A stretch of 64,000 nt of DNA from Sulfurimonas sp. SAG-AH-194-C20 (GTDB lineage: Bacteria; Campylobacterota; Campylobacteria; Campylobacterales; Sulfurimonadaceae): assembly GCF_029215975.1 (NCBI RefSeq), contig NZ_JAEMVD010000001.1:1-64000 (forward strand), written 5' to 3'. The position numbers and the translations under genes are program-made. Below, one piece after another: positions 48,872-58,262 of the stretch. The notes beneath the pieces are model-generated. The model did not search any database and had not been told where the DNA came from. It saw only the letters and a program-made list of their open reading frames with translations. Within the stretch, counting starts at the first letter, position 1; every line of letters begins with the position of its first letter.

Positions 48872-49935
48872 TAGTTTTGTGAACTTTTTACAGCACTAAA
48901 GAGGAGATTAAATGCTTCTGCACTTGATGTCTCTACATCTTTGATTCGTTGTAGGGAACCTTCGTGATCTCCTGATAGTTTGAGCGAGATGGCTTCTTGT
49001 AATCCTCTATGAACATTTGTATGATGAGATGAGATACTACTCAAAGTAGTGTTCCCTTTTAAAAATCCACTCGATGCATCTAAATACCATTTCCCAAATC
49101 TACAGCTGTTTTCATCCATAATAGTAGCTGAATTTTGAGTGAGTAAGGCTCTGTAAGTTTGTGCTTTGAGTGATATATGGTCAATCTTGCCGACATTTAC
49201 ACCAAGCTCATTTGTTACAAACTCTGTTTTTTGTTGAATGTCATTTGAACTCGCAACTGCATGCTGGACATTCTCACTAAAAGTATCTAGTGTATCTATA
49301 ACTTTTGTTGTTTCATCATTAAAAGTATTACTGATTTCTACCATTGAGTTTGAGTTTTGTTTGAGAGAATTAATGTTGATTTCAATCTCACTTGTCGCTT
49401 TTTGAGTGCGTTCTGCAAGTTTACGTACCTCATCTGCAACAACAGCAAATCCACGACCATGTTCACCTGCACGAGCAGCTTCAATAGCAGCATTAAGTGC
49501 AAGAAGGTTTGTTTGATCTGAAATATCTTTAATAAGATTAATTATGTCACTAATTGCTGTTACACTCTCGTTAAGTGAATTAGAATCATCACCCAATGTT
49601 TGTGTGTATTCACGTATTTTTTCTATCGCTGTCAAGATATTACCAGTTTCTTGTTCAATGCTTACCATACCATCGGTTGTAGATGCATTGAGTGTGTTAA
49701 TCTCTTCTAGTATTTCTAGAGGACTATCGATAGTGTCTTTTAAAAATGCATTTCCATCTTCATAGCTATTGAGTAAAAGTGTAATCAACTCATCTTGTTT
49801 AGTATCTTCCACAAATGCCGGAGTTTCTAACTCGTTTATTTTTTGAAGAAGTTGTTGGTTCTCATCTTTGAGTACCTGCATTTCTTGTTTATGTGTGTTT
49901 TGTAGTTCTTCGAGTTTTGCTTTATTGCCAAACAT
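48871..49935 (-). CDS. soluble methyl-accepting chemotaxis protein with CZB domain (TlpD-like)
   Basis: This protein has 354 residues from [12 protein letters not shown]; the track start 14 codons upstream is less likely because agagg lies before 49935. An N-terminal coiled coil is followed by the MCP signalling hairpin with [38 protein letters not shown], and then a C-terminal chemoreceptor zinc-binding (CZB) domain (CRFGKWYLD and [14 protein letters not shown]). There is no transmembrane segment. TlpD-like receptors sense oxidative or energy stress or zinc/HOCl. Confidence 0.88.
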   Translation of the reverse strand: MFGNKAKLEELQNTHKQEMQVLKDENQQLLQKINELETPAFVEDTKQDELITLLLNSYEDGNAFLKDTIDSPLEILEEINTLNASTTDGMVSIEQETGNILTAIEKIREYTQTLGDDSNSLNESVTAISDIINLIKDISDQTNLLALNAAIEAARAGEHGRGFAVVADEVRKLAERTQKATSEIEININSLKQNSNSMVEISNTFNDETTKVIDTLDTFSENVQHAVASSNDIQQKTEFVTNELGVNVGKIDHISLKAQTYRALLTQNSATIMDENSCRFGKWYLDASSGFLKGNTTLSSISSHHTNVHRGLQEAISLKLSGDHEGSLQRIKDVETSSAEAFNLLFSAVKSSQN

Positions 49936-50035
49936 TAGTGCCTCTTTTGAGCGGTATATTTTAGGTATCATACACATTTAATACTTAAACTACAGACAAA
50001 TCTTCTTATTTATAATTGTTAGATAAAATGTTTTG

Positions 50036-50626
50036 ATGAATCAGATAGTATATGAAAAAATAACAATTGGACTTATAGATAATGGTTATATAGAAGTTAG
50101 TAATGTTTTAAGTCAAGCTCTTATACTTGAACTTTATGAAGCTTCAACACTTAGAACTTATAGCCAAGCAGGTATCTCAAGTAGTGTACATCAACACTTA
50201 GATAGTACTCGGCGTAGCGATAAAACATCTTGGCTAGATACTGATGAAGGTGCTATTGGAGAGTACTTAGAGTTTTGTGAGGGCTTAAAGAGGTACTTAA
50301 ACAGTTCTTTATATCTTGGACTTAGTTACTATGAAGCACATTTTTCCATCTATGAAAAAGGTTCATTTTATGAGAAGCATTTAGATGCCTTTGCAGGAGA
50401 GAAAAACCGTGTAATCACAACTCTTTTGTACTTAAATGAAGAGTGGAATGATTGTGATGGGGGTGAGTTAATCATTTATGATCAAGATACTAATATAGTG
50501 GAAAAAATTATACCAAAGGCAAACACAATGGTCATCTTTTTAAGTGATAAATTCCCTCATGAGGTTGTAAAAACAAACAAAAAGCGCCACTCCATAGCAG
50601 GATGGTTTAGGGTAGATAAAAGATGA
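50036..50626 (+). CDS. 2OG-Fe(II) oxygenase, prolyl-4-hydroxylase-like
   Basis: This protein has 196 residues. Iron ligands are H-x-D in EKHLDAF and a distal His in FPHEVV. The 2-oxoglutarate Arg or Lys lies in the NKKRHSIAGWFR segment, typical of P4H-like proteins. The ATG at 50036 is preferred over the track TTG 50033. It overlaps the next gene start by 4 bases (ATGA). The substrate is unknown. Confidence 0.82.
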   Translation: MNQIVYEKITIGLIDNGYIEVSNVLSQALILELYEASTLRTYSQAGISSSVHQHLDSTRRSDKTSWLDTDEGAIGEYLEFCEGLKRYLNSSLYLGLSYYEAHFSIYEKGSFYEKHLDAFAGEKNRVITTLLYLNEEWNDCDGGELIIYDQDTNIVEKIIPKANTMVIFLSDKFPHEVVKTNKKRHSIAGWFRVDKR

Positions 50627-51504
50627 AAAGCTTCAACTACTTACATCTTGGAGCTACACTTTTCATCCCAGCTTCACATCTAAACTTGCAAAGCATAGTT
50701 AGTGGAGAAAAATATCCAGCACTTAAAAGTTTAGTCATTGACTTTGAGGATGGCTTAGAAGAGGAGGACTTTGACATTTCTATGCAAAGTATGGATAAGA
50801 TTTTGCAAAAGATACAACTAGATACTCCACTTGTCTTTATAAGGGCTAAAAATGTACAACATTTGAGTCAACTTTTAAAGCTAAGAAACATTACTAAGAT
50901 CACAGGATTTGTACTAGCAAAATTTTCACTTGTAAATGCGAGGAGTTACTTAGACTTGCTCAAAGAGACAAAGTATCTTTTAATGCCTAGTGTAGAGGGT
51001 GAAGAGCTTTTTAACCATGCAAAACTGCATGAGTTAAAAGAGCTAATATCTGCTTGTAGAGATAAGGTTTTGTTGGTACGTTTTGGACTTGAAGATATGT
51101 TAAAGCACCTAAGTATGAGACGAAGATGCGATGAGTCTATCTTTGATTTTAGTGCAACAAGTAGTGTGCTTGGTAACTTCATAGCAACTTTTAAGAGTGC
51201 TGGTTTTAGTGTAAGCGGTGGTGTTTACCCTTGTTTTAAAGATACAAAGGGTTTCATAAAAGATGTTAAACGCGACATAAAAGAGGGACTTTTCTCTAAA
51301 ACTATCATCCACCCAAATCAGATACAAGTCATAAATGAACTATATAAAGTTAGTAAAGAAGAGTACGAAGAAGCTCTAGATATAGTTAGCTCAGACAAAA
51401 AAGTTTTTAATCAAAATGAAAAAATGGCAGAGACTTTAACGATGTATTCATATTCAAAAGAGTTGATACAGAGAGTAAAAATATATGGAATAAAAGTTCA
51501 ATAA
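50623..51504 (+). CDS. CitE-like HpcH/HpaI-family lyase
   Basis: This protein has 293 residues. TIM-barrel features of the CitE family are ATLFIPASHL at the start, LVIDFEDGLEEEDF with acidic metal ligands, LMPSVEGEELFNHA and TIIHPNQIQVINELY. The family includes lyases of citryl-, malyl- and similar CoA esters. No CoA ligase or CoA transferase lies nearby, so the substrate is open. It is coupled to the 2OG oxygenase. Confidence 0.75.
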   Translation: MKSFNYLHLGATLFIPASHLNLQSIVSGEKYPALKSLVIDFEDGLEEEDFDISMQSMDKILQKIQLDTPLVFIRAKNVQHLSQLLKLRNITKITGFVLAKFSLVNARSYLDLLKETKYLLMPSVEGEELFNHAKLHELKELISACRDKVLLVRFGLEDMLKHLSMRRRCDESIFDFSATSSVLGNFIATFKSAGFSVSGGVYPCFKDTKGFIKDVKRDIKEGLFSKTIIHPNQIQVINELYKVSKEEYEEALDIVSSDKKVFNQNEKMAETLTMYSYSKELIQRVKIYGIKVQ

Positions 51505-51558
51505 CATTACTAAAGCAAAGAAAATGTATAATTAGTCTAATAAAATAAGAGGAAAATA

Positions 51559-52287
51559 ATGCAATTATCGGGTTTTAACAATCTTAAAAAAGCACTGAGT
51601 TTTAGTTTTTACGACTTTGTTATCACGCCGAGCCAAGCAGAAAAATTCTCTTATGTTAAGTATATAAATGCCCATTACTCTGCTGAGAAAATAACACAGT
51701 TACTTAAAAAAATTGTGCATATAATCGATGCAGAAGTTTTGCACACTTCAGCTCAAGATTATGAGCCTTATGGGGCTAGTTCTATGATACTGCTTGGTGA
51801 TATAAAAGGCTCTGGTGTGGATATGCACTTAAACAAAAGCCACATTACGGCACATACTTACCCTGACTTTGACAACGAAAATGGAATTCTCTCTTTTCGT
51901 GTAGATATAGAACTCTCAAGTTGTGGAGAGATTACACCTTTAAGCTCTTTAAACGCCATCTTTGACTTTTTTGATACGGACATCGTAACCATAGACTATA
52001 ATGTGCGTGGTTTTACTCGTAACAAAGAGGGGCAACACATTTATATGGATCACCCACTTAGTTCTATAAAAGAGTACATAAACGCAGAGATATTAGCAAG
52101 TTATAAAACAAAAGAGCTGATACTTCAAAACGATAATATCTGGCAGTTAAAACTGCTACGAACTGATATGAATAGAGAAGAGTACTTTTCGCCAAACAGT
52201 ACTCTTAAAGATGAAGAAAAAACTACTTACATGAAGCTCTTAAACGCAGAGATGCTGAGTATATTTAATGGCTGGAGAACAAGATGA
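51559..52287 (+). CDS. speD: S-adenosylmethionine decarboxylase (proteobacterial type)
   Basis: SpeD makes decarboxylated SAM, the aminopropyl donor for spermidine-type polyamines. It has 242 residues. The autocleavage site is NKSHITAHTYP with Ser94 as future pyruvoyl residue. Other blocks are HGFNNL-like GFNNLKKALSF at the start, QDYEPYGASSMIL and DIVTIDYNVRGFTRNKEGQH. The length is near the 264 of Escherichia coli. The aminopropyltransferase lies at 55377. It overlaps bioA by 4 bases. Confidence 0.92.
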   Translation: MQLSGFNNLKKALSFSFYDFVITPSQAEKFSYVKYINAHYSAEKITQLLKKIVHIIDAEVLHTSAQDYEPYGASSMILLGDIKGSGVDMHLNKSHITAHTYPDFDNENGILSFRVDIELSSCGEITPLSSLNAIFDFFDTDIVTIDYNVRGFTRNKEGQHIYMDHPLSSIKEYINAEILASYKTKELILQNDNIWQLKLLRTDMNREEYFSPNSTLKDEEKTTYMKLLNAEMLSIFNGWRTR

Positions 52288-53555
52288 TAGATTTTGATAC
52301 ACAACATATACTACACCCTTATGCAGCCTCAGTTCCAAGTACCGATATACACCTAGTAAAGTCTGCTAGTGGCGTTTACTTAGAGCTTGAGAATGGTGAA
52401 AAAATTATAGATGGTATGAGCTCTTGGTGGTCGGTCATTCACGGCTACAATGTCCCTGAGTTAAACGCAGCAGCAACAGAGCAACTCTCTAAAATGAGTC
52501 ATGTTATGTTTGGTGGACTCACTCACGAGCCAGCCATAAAACTAGCACAAACACTTCTTAGCATCACAGATGAGAACTTGGAACATATATTTTTTAGTGA
52601 TAGCGGTAGTGTGAGTGTTGAGGTTGCTTTGAAGATGGTTTACCAGTACTGGAACTCTCAAGGGAACAAAGATAAAACAAAGATTCTTGCTTTTTCTAAA
52701 GGCTATCATGGTGATACTTTAGGGGCTATGAGTGTTTGTGATCCCATAACAGGAATGCACTCTGCGTTTGAAGGTGTTCTACATAAAAACATCTTTGCTG
52801 AGGCTCCTGAGTGTATGTTCGCAGATGAGTGGGATGAGAAGTACATAGAAGATTTTAAAGCAAAACTACAAAAAAACTATAAGATAATTGCCGCTGTTAT
52901 ACTTGAACCTATTGTTCAAGGAGCAGGGGGAATGAGACTCTACTCGCCCCATTTTTTAAAAAGAGTACGAGAACTCTGCACGGAGTATGATGTTCTTTTA
53001 ATTTTAGATGAGATAGCTACGGGTTTTGGTAGAACAGGGAAACTTTTTGCTTATGAGTATGGGGAGGTCAGTCCTGATATACTCTGTGTGGGCAAAGCAC
53101 TTACAGGTGGGTACATGTCACTTGCCGCCACACTTACTAGTAAAAAAGTTATGCAGGGTGTTGAGAGTGGTGGAAATGTTTTGATGCACGGACCAACTTT
53201 TATGGCAAATCCTCTGGCTTGTGCAGTTGCTAATGCTAGTTTGGAGTTACTACTAAACTCACCATGGCAAAAAAGAGTTTTAGATATTCAAGCACAGTTA
53301 GAAAAAGAACTTAGAATTTGTGAAGAATTAGAGATAGTACAAGAAGTTCGTGTGCTTGGTGCTATTGGTGTTGTGGAGTTAAAAGAAGATGGGGACTTAG
53401 CATGGTTAACTGGGGAGTTCATCAAGCGTGGAGTTTGGCTTCGCCCTTTTAACAAACTTGTCTACATTATGCCGCCGTTTGTTATAAATGAGGAGGAGTT
53501 AAGAGTTTTAACTTCTGCTATTTATGAGGTCTTGAGGGTTTACTCAAAAAAGTAA
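52284..53555 (+). CDS. bioA: adenosylmethionine-8-amino-7-oxononanoate aminotransferase
   Basis: BioA uses SAM as amino donor to make diaminopelargonate in biotin synthesis. It has 423 residues, with class-III aminotransferase blocks: SSWWSVIHGYN, HVMFGGLTHEPA, KGYHGDT, LILDEIATGFGRTGK and PLLN-like GPTFMANPLACAVA. The PLP Lys lies in CVGKALTGGYM. It overlaps speD by 4 bases; both enzymes consume SAM. Confidence 0.93.
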   Translation: MIDFDTQHILHPYAASVPSTDIHLVKSASGVYLELENGEKIIDGMSSWWSVIHGYNVPELNAAATEQLSKMSHVMFGGLTHEPAIKLAQTLLSITDENLEHIFFSDSGSVSVEVALKMVYQYWNSQGNKDKTKILAFSKGYHGDTLGAMSVCDPITGMHSAFEGVLHKNIFAEAPECMFADEWDEKYIEDFKAKLQKNYKIIAAVILEPIVQGAGGMRLYSPHFLKRVRELCTEYDVLLILDEIATGFGRTGKLFAYEYGEVSPDILCVGKALTGGYMSLAATLTSKKVMQGVESGGNVLMHGPTFMANPLACAVANASLELLLNSPWQKRVLDIQAQLEKELRICEELEIVQEVRVLGAIGVVELKEDGDLAWLTGEFIKRGVWLRPFNKLVYIMPPFVINEEELRVLTSAIYEVLRVYSKK

Positions 53556-53559
53556 GGGC

Positions 53560-55257
53560 TTAATCATTCCAAAGAATCTCGTGTATGTTCTTCTTATCTT
53601 TGGTCGTTTGAAAATTACTTTGATGCTCTTTAAGCATCTCTAATGCTGCGTTTAGGTCAACAAAGAGGTGATTTTTTGGTACAAGAGTAGGGATAACTTT
53701 AATGTTTTCTAGCATTCTTTTTGGTTGTTCATTTAGTCCTGTGATTAAAACAGTGATATTTTTAGAGTTTAGTTCATAAATAGCATCATCAAGAACATAC
53801 ATACCACTCTGGTCTATACTTGGAACATTATACATTCTAAATATAACAACACTTACTTCGGGTAACTCTTTCATCATCTGCTTAAAGTGTGCAGTAAATC
53901 CAAAAAATATAGGTCCGTTAAAGTGTTGAATGTAGACCTGCTCTTCAATGGCTTTATATGATTCTCTCTCTTGTGATGAGGGTGGAAAAACATCATGAAA
54001 ATCTTTGAGTGTTTTTGAAACAGACTTATTCTCAGCCATATCTCCCATCTGTTTCATAAAAAGTATAGAGGCTAAAACCATACCGATTCCAACTGCTTGG
54101 AGTAGGTCTACAAATACAGTAAGAAGCAGTACAATTATCATAATAACGGCATCTGCACGGGGCACTTCTTTTAAGTGCTTTATGCCTTTGTAGTCGATGA
54201 TACCAATACCAACAGTGATAAGAATACCCGCTAACACAGGCAGGGGTATAAGTTTAGCATAAGCACCCGCACCAAAAAGGATAACAACAAGAACAACACC
54301 GTGAATTACACCGGAGAGGTTTGTTTTACCTCCTGCGTTTATGTTAACAACTGTTCTCATTGTCGCACCCGCTCCAGGAAGACCACCTATAAGCCCAGCG
54401 ACTATATTTCCTATGCCTTGTCCAAGAAGTTCTTTGTTGGAGTCGTGCTGTGTTTTTGTCATGTTATCTGCTACCACTGAGGTAAGGAGAGAGTCGATTG
54501 AACCAAGTGCCGCTAATGTAATGGCCGGAATTACTATAAGCATAGGATGGTGCCAGTCAAGTGATAAAAGTGTGTCAATATGGACCTCAGGGAAACCATT
54601 TGGGATATCCCCTATTATAGAAACATTTAAGCCCATAAAAGTAGAAAGAATTGTCAAACTAATAAGTGCAATGAGTGTTGAGGGGACTTTTTTTGTCAGT
54701 CTTGGAAAAAGATAAATAATCGCGATAGTTCCAACTGCTAAAAGTAGAGCTTGGATGTTAATATGTCCGCTTATGTTTCCAAGACTAGAGATGATTTCTA
54801 CAATACTAGGAGGAGAAACAAGCCCAAAAAATGGGTAAATTTGCATTATGATGATAATAGAACCGATACCACTCATAAATCCAGATACAACAGGATAAGG
54901 AATATATCGAATATACTGACCAATCTTAAAAATACCGAGTAAAATTTGAAAAACACCTGCTAAAACAAAAGTCGCAACAATAGTTCCAATAGCTGCGTCA
55001 AGTGAACCATAAAAAGCTATCTCGCCTGCGATGATAACTGAAGCCACAACTGCTAAAGGACCAGTAGGACCACTTATCTGCGTTTGAGTTCCACCAAAAA
55101 GTGCAGCAAAAAAACCAACTGCGATAGCCCCATAAAGACCTGCAATAGCCCCCATTCCAGACTGAACGCCAAAGGCAAGTGCTAGAGGAAGAGCAACGAT
55201 GGCGGCGGTAATTCCACCAAACATATCGCCTGATAAGTGTTTTGTAGAAAGAAGCAT
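53560..55257 (-). CDS. SulP-family anion transporter with STAS domain
   Basis: This protein has 565 residues. The transport part has about 12-14 membrane segments and the SulP signature GLYGAIAVGFFAALFGGTQTQISGPTGP. The cytoplasmic STAS domain is at about 440-545 (YIQHFNGPIFFG, VVIFRMYNVPSIDQSGMYVLD). SulP proteins move sulfate, bicarbonate or other anions; no carbonic anhydrase gene is next to it. It converges with bioA. Confidence 0.92.
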   Translation of the reverse strand: MLLSTKHLSGDMFGGITAAIVALPLALAFGVQSGMGAIAGLYGAIAVGFFAALFGGTQTQISGPTGPLAVVASVIIAGEIAFYGSLDAAIGTIVATFVLAGVFQILLGIFKIGQYIRYIPYPVVSGFMSGIGSIIIIMQIYPFFGLVSPPSIVEIISSLGNISGHINIQALLLAVGTIAIIYLFPRLTKKVPSTLIALISLTILSTFMGLNVSIIGDIPNGFPEVHIDTLLSLDWHHPMLIVIPAITLAALGSIDSLLTSVVADNMTKTQHDSNKELLGQGIGNIVAGLIGGLPGAGATMRTVVNINAGGKTNLSGVIHGVVLVVILFGAGAYAKLIPLPVLAGILITVGIGIIDYKGIKHLKEVPRADAVIMIIVLLLTVFVDLLQAVGIGMVLASILFMKQMGDMAENKSVSKTLKDFHDVFPPSSQERESYKAIEEQVYIQHFNGPIFFGFTAHFKQMMKELPEVSVVIFRMYNVPSIDQSGMYVLDDAIYELNSKNITVLITGLNEQPKRMLENIKVIPTLVPKNHLFVDLNAALEMLKEHQSNFQTTKDKKNIHEILWND

Positions 55258-55345
55258 CTATTTTCCTTATTTTACGAGCATGACTTAAAGTGTGAAAAGT
55301 ATAGTGGTTAAGGGCTTACTTGTCAAGATATAAGCCACAATAGTA

Positions 55346-55351
55346 TATAAT
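55346..55351 (+). promoter_or_regulatory. -10 element of the polyamine operon
   Basis: TATAAT lies 26 bases before the ATG, which has aggga as ribosome binding site. It would drive the three genes to 58262. Confidence 0.55.
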
Positions 55352-55376
55352 ATTATCAAATGAGATAGGGATAAAG

Positions 55377-56231
55377 ATGATTAAGTATACAGAGGTGCTA
55401 AATGTATCAGATAGTGTTGAGATGGAAGTACAAGATATCTTAGCAAAGGGGAAAACACCTTTTACTGAGTATCTTTTTTTTGAGTCCAAAATGCATGGTG
55501 TTTGTGTTAGTCTTGATGGAGATATTCAATCTTGCGAGAGCGATGAGGGAATGTACCATGAAGCTTTAGTTCACCCTGCAATGCTCGCGCATCCAAACCC
55601 TAAAGTAGTTCTTATCATGGGTGGTGGTGAGGGTGCGACAGCTAGAGAAATCCTTCGGTATAAAAGTGTGCAAAAAGTTGTGATGGTTGACATAGATGAA
55701 GAGTTTGTCTCGCTTTGTAAAGAACATATAAAGTCATGGGGAGAGTCCGCATTTTCTGACTCGCGTTTAGAAGTGCTCTATATGGATATAAACGAGTACT
55801 TAAGAACTTGCAATGAAAAGTTTGACATCGTTATAGGCGATTTGATAGATGTTGATGATTGGGATTCTCCTGCTGCATTTCTTTATGGGGAAGACTTATA
55901 TAAAACTATAAAACCCCTTTTAAATACAAATGCCATCATAGCAACACAAGGAGGGGCACTTGATACTCAAGCGTCTACGAACCATAAACATATACGAGAG
56001 ATGATGGCTCGTGTTTTTGGTGATGTTCGTAGTTATGGCGTTGTCATTCCTTCGTTTTACCATCTTTGGGGTTATGTTATAGCTAGTGATGATTTAAGTA
56101 TAGTAGATAAAGATTTGAGTGAAAAGTTTTTCTCTCGTGCAAAAGATTTAACGCTTAACTCACTTGGAGTTGAAAGTTTGGTGGCTGCGTTTACTCTACC
56201 AAAACAGATAAAAAAGAACATCGGAATATAG
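55377..56231 (+). CDS. speE: polyamine aminopropyltransferase
   Basis: This enzyme transfers an aminopropyl group from decarboxylated SAM to a diamine or polyamine. It has 284 residues. The SAM-binding loop GGGEG is at 82-86 and the downstream acidic block VIGDLIDVDDWD at about 150-160. In classical spermidine synthases this block reads D-S-(S/T)-D-P; the GDL-x-D form is closer to the thermospermine-synthase-like group, so the product could be thermospermine or spermidine. It is followed at 1 base by the ureohydrolase gene. Confidence 0.85.
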   Translation: MIKYTEVLNVSDSVEMEVQDILAKGKTPFTEYLFFESKMHGVCVSLDGDIQSCESDEGMYHEALVHPAMLAHPNPKVVLIMGGGEGATAREILRYKSVQKVVMVDIDEEFVSLCKEHIKSWGESAFSDSRLEVLYMDINEYLRTCNEKFDIVIGDLIDVDDWDSPAAFLYGEDLYKTIKPLLNTNAIIATQGGALDTQASTNHKHIREMMARVFGDVRSYGVVIPSFYHLWGYVIASDDLSIVDKDLSEKFFSRAKDLTLNSLGVESLVAAFTLPKQIKKNIGI

Positions 56232-56232
56232 T

Positions 56233-57141
56233 ATGAAAAAGACAAATATAATCCAGTACCAAGAGTTACCAAGTGTAGAAATTGGGGATGCAGACATAGT
56301 CATAAATAGAGTCTGTTGGGGTGGAAGTGTTAGCGGTATAAAAGGTACACAAAATGCACCCGATGCCATTTTGATAGATACAGAGCAGATGGAGTACTAT
56401 GATGAAGATTTAGAGTACTCTCCTATGAAGTATATGCAGGTACATGTGGCAGATAGGATAGATGAATTTGATAAGATTAAAACATCTTTTAGCGGAAGAA
56501 GTTCTGACAAAAGCCAGTTACTTATCTCGCTAGGTGGTGACCACTCTATAACACCACAACTAACGTTAGCATTACTCAAAAAGCCTGCCACTATACTGTT
56601 TTTAGATGCACATGCTGACCTGCGTCGGAGTTATATGGGTGATATGAACTCACATGCGACACCTGCATTTCAGCTTTTAAAACAGGGACATAAACTCTTA
56701 ATGGTTGGGATTCGTTCTATGTTTGAGACAGAAGCTCTTCGCATAAAAGAAGACAAAAATATCATCTGTTATATGGATAGAGCACTTCGTAATGAAGATG
56801 TAAAACAAGAACTACTACAGCGGATTTCAGACTTAGAAGGGGATGTGTACCTTAGCATTGATATGGATGTTTTTAATCCTGCTTATGTTCCAAGTGTGGG
56901 AACTCCACAGGCGGGAGGTATAGACTACTACTTTGCAACGGACATACTTGAAGCACTCTTTTTAAAATCAACTACAAATATAAAAGGGGTAGACATGGTA
57001 GAGCTTATCCCTGAAGAGTCTCATGTCTCACAACTCTTCGCAGCAAAACTTCTGCAAAAAATCATCTCTTACTGGGGAAAATCTCAAGGTCTTGAGAAAG
57101 GGAAGAAAAAAGGTGGACAGATGGATGTGGAGTATGAGTAG
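56233..57141 (+). CDS. ureohydrolase (agmatinase/arginase family)
   Basis: This dimanganese enzyme releases urea from a guanidino substrate. It has 302 residues with all metal motifs: LGGDHSITPQ, FLDAHADLR and SIDMDVFNPAYVPSVGTPQ. Agmatinase (agmatine to putrescine) is the most likely reaction given the aminopropyltransferase next door; arginase or an aminopropylagmatine ureohydrolase are alternatives that the sequence does not exclude. Confidence 0.88.
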   Translation: MKKTNIIQYQELPSVEIGDADIVINRVCWGGSVSGIKGTQNAPDAILIDTEQMEYYDEDLEYSPMKYMQVHVADRIDEFDKIKTSFSGRSSDKSQLLISLGGDHSITPQLTLALLKKPATILFLDAHADLRRSYMGDMNSHATPAFQLLKQGHKLLMVGIRSMFETEALRIKEDKNIICYMDRALRNEDVKQELLQRISDLEGDVYLSIDMDVFNPAYVPSVGTPQAGGIDYYFATDILEALFLKSTTNIKGVDMVELIPEESHVSQLFAAKLLQKIISYWGKSQGLEKGKKKGGQMDVEYE

Positions 57142-57170
57142 GTGCATCACTCCAAAAAGGAGTTTTTAAT

Positions 57171-58262
57171 TTGCCAAAATTTATAGACATAAAAGAGATA
57201 CCAAAAGAGCATTTAGATGCTATGGGATACACTTGGCACATAGATGAAGATGGGGAGTATCTTGTAAAAGATAAGTTTATACTGCTTACACAAGATGAAG
57301 TAGATGCATATAAAAATGCAGGAGATGCACTCTATGAGATGTATGAGAGTGCAGCTGCACATGTCATAAAAAACAATCTTTTTAATAAACTTGATATACC
57401 CAAAAATCTAGTAGAATTGATAAAGTACAGTTTTGAGCACGAGAGAGAAAACCATCTCTATGGTCGTTTTGATTTGAGCGGTGGCATAGATGGCAAAGCT
57501 ATAAAACTCATAGAGTTTAATGCAGACACCCCAACCCTTTTACTAGAGAGTGCAAGTATTTCACAGATGATGCTTCTTTTTAATGAAGACTTAGACCTTG
57601 AACAGTTTAATGATATTTACAGTGCAATTTCAGAGAAGTTTTTAAGGATTAGTAAGACAAAAAATGGACTCTACTCAAAATTTTTGTTCTCAAGTGTAGA
57701 GGGCATAGAAGAAGAAAGAGTAACTGTAAAACTTTTAGAAGATATGGCGAAACATCAAACACTTCTCACTGCGTTTGAGTACTTAGAAGAGTGTGAAGAG
57801 ACGATGCCTTATGACTTTTGGTTTAAACTTTATCCTTGGGAAGATATGCCGAACTTTAAAGCTACACAGAGTACAGCCATGTTAAACCCTGCTTACACAT
57901 TACTCTATCAGTCTAAAGGAATGTTAGCCATACTCTATGAGCTTTTTCCTGAGTCACCGTATCTTTTAAAGACTGTGTTTGAACCCATACAAGAGAAGTA
58001 TGTAAAGAAGAGAATGTTTGGACGAGAGGGTGCAAACATAGATATAGTAGAAAATAAAAAAGTTATTCTTAAAACAGATGGAATCTATGAAGAGTATAGT
58101 GCAATTTACCAAGAGTATGTTGATTTTGTGAGAGATGAAGAGGGGAAGTACTATCAAGCAGGAGTTTTTTACTCCGATGGTAGTTGTGGTATAGGTTTTC
58201 GCCGAGGGGCTGAGATACTAGATGATATGAGCGAGTTTATGGCACATGCCATAAAGGTTTAG
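57171..58262 (+). CDS. glutathionylspermidine synthase-family ATP-grasp ligase
   Basis: This protein has 363 residues. The start is TTG, supported by aaggag 8 bases before it. Family blocks are LYGRFDLSGG, KLIEFNADTPTLLLESA, FWFKLYPWEDMPN and the C-terminal GREGANIDIV and SCGIGFRRG. These are the ATP-grasp C-terminal synthetase domain of the glutathionylspermidine synthase family; no amidase domain is fused. It lies 29 bases after the ureohydrolase gene, so a polyamine is a likely acceptor. The actual amino-acid or peptide donor is unknown. Confidence 0.85.
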   Translation: MPKFIDIKEIPKEHLDAMGYTWHIDEDGEYLVKDKFILLTQDEVDAYKNAGDALYEMYESAAAHVIKNNLFNKLDIPKNLVELIKYSFEHERENHLYGRFDLSGGIDGKAIKLIEFNADTPTLLLESASISQMMLLFNEDLDLEQFNDIYSAISEKFLRISKTKNGLYSKFLFSSVEGIEEERVTVKLLEDMAKHQTLLTAFEYLEECEETMPYDFWFKLYPWEDMPNFKATQSTAMLNPAYTLLYQSKGMLAILYELFPESPYLLKTVFEPIQEKYVKKRMFGREGANIDIVENKKVILKTDGIYEEYSAIYQEYVDFVRDEEGKYYQAGVFYSDGSCGIGFRRGAEILDDMSEFMAHAIKV

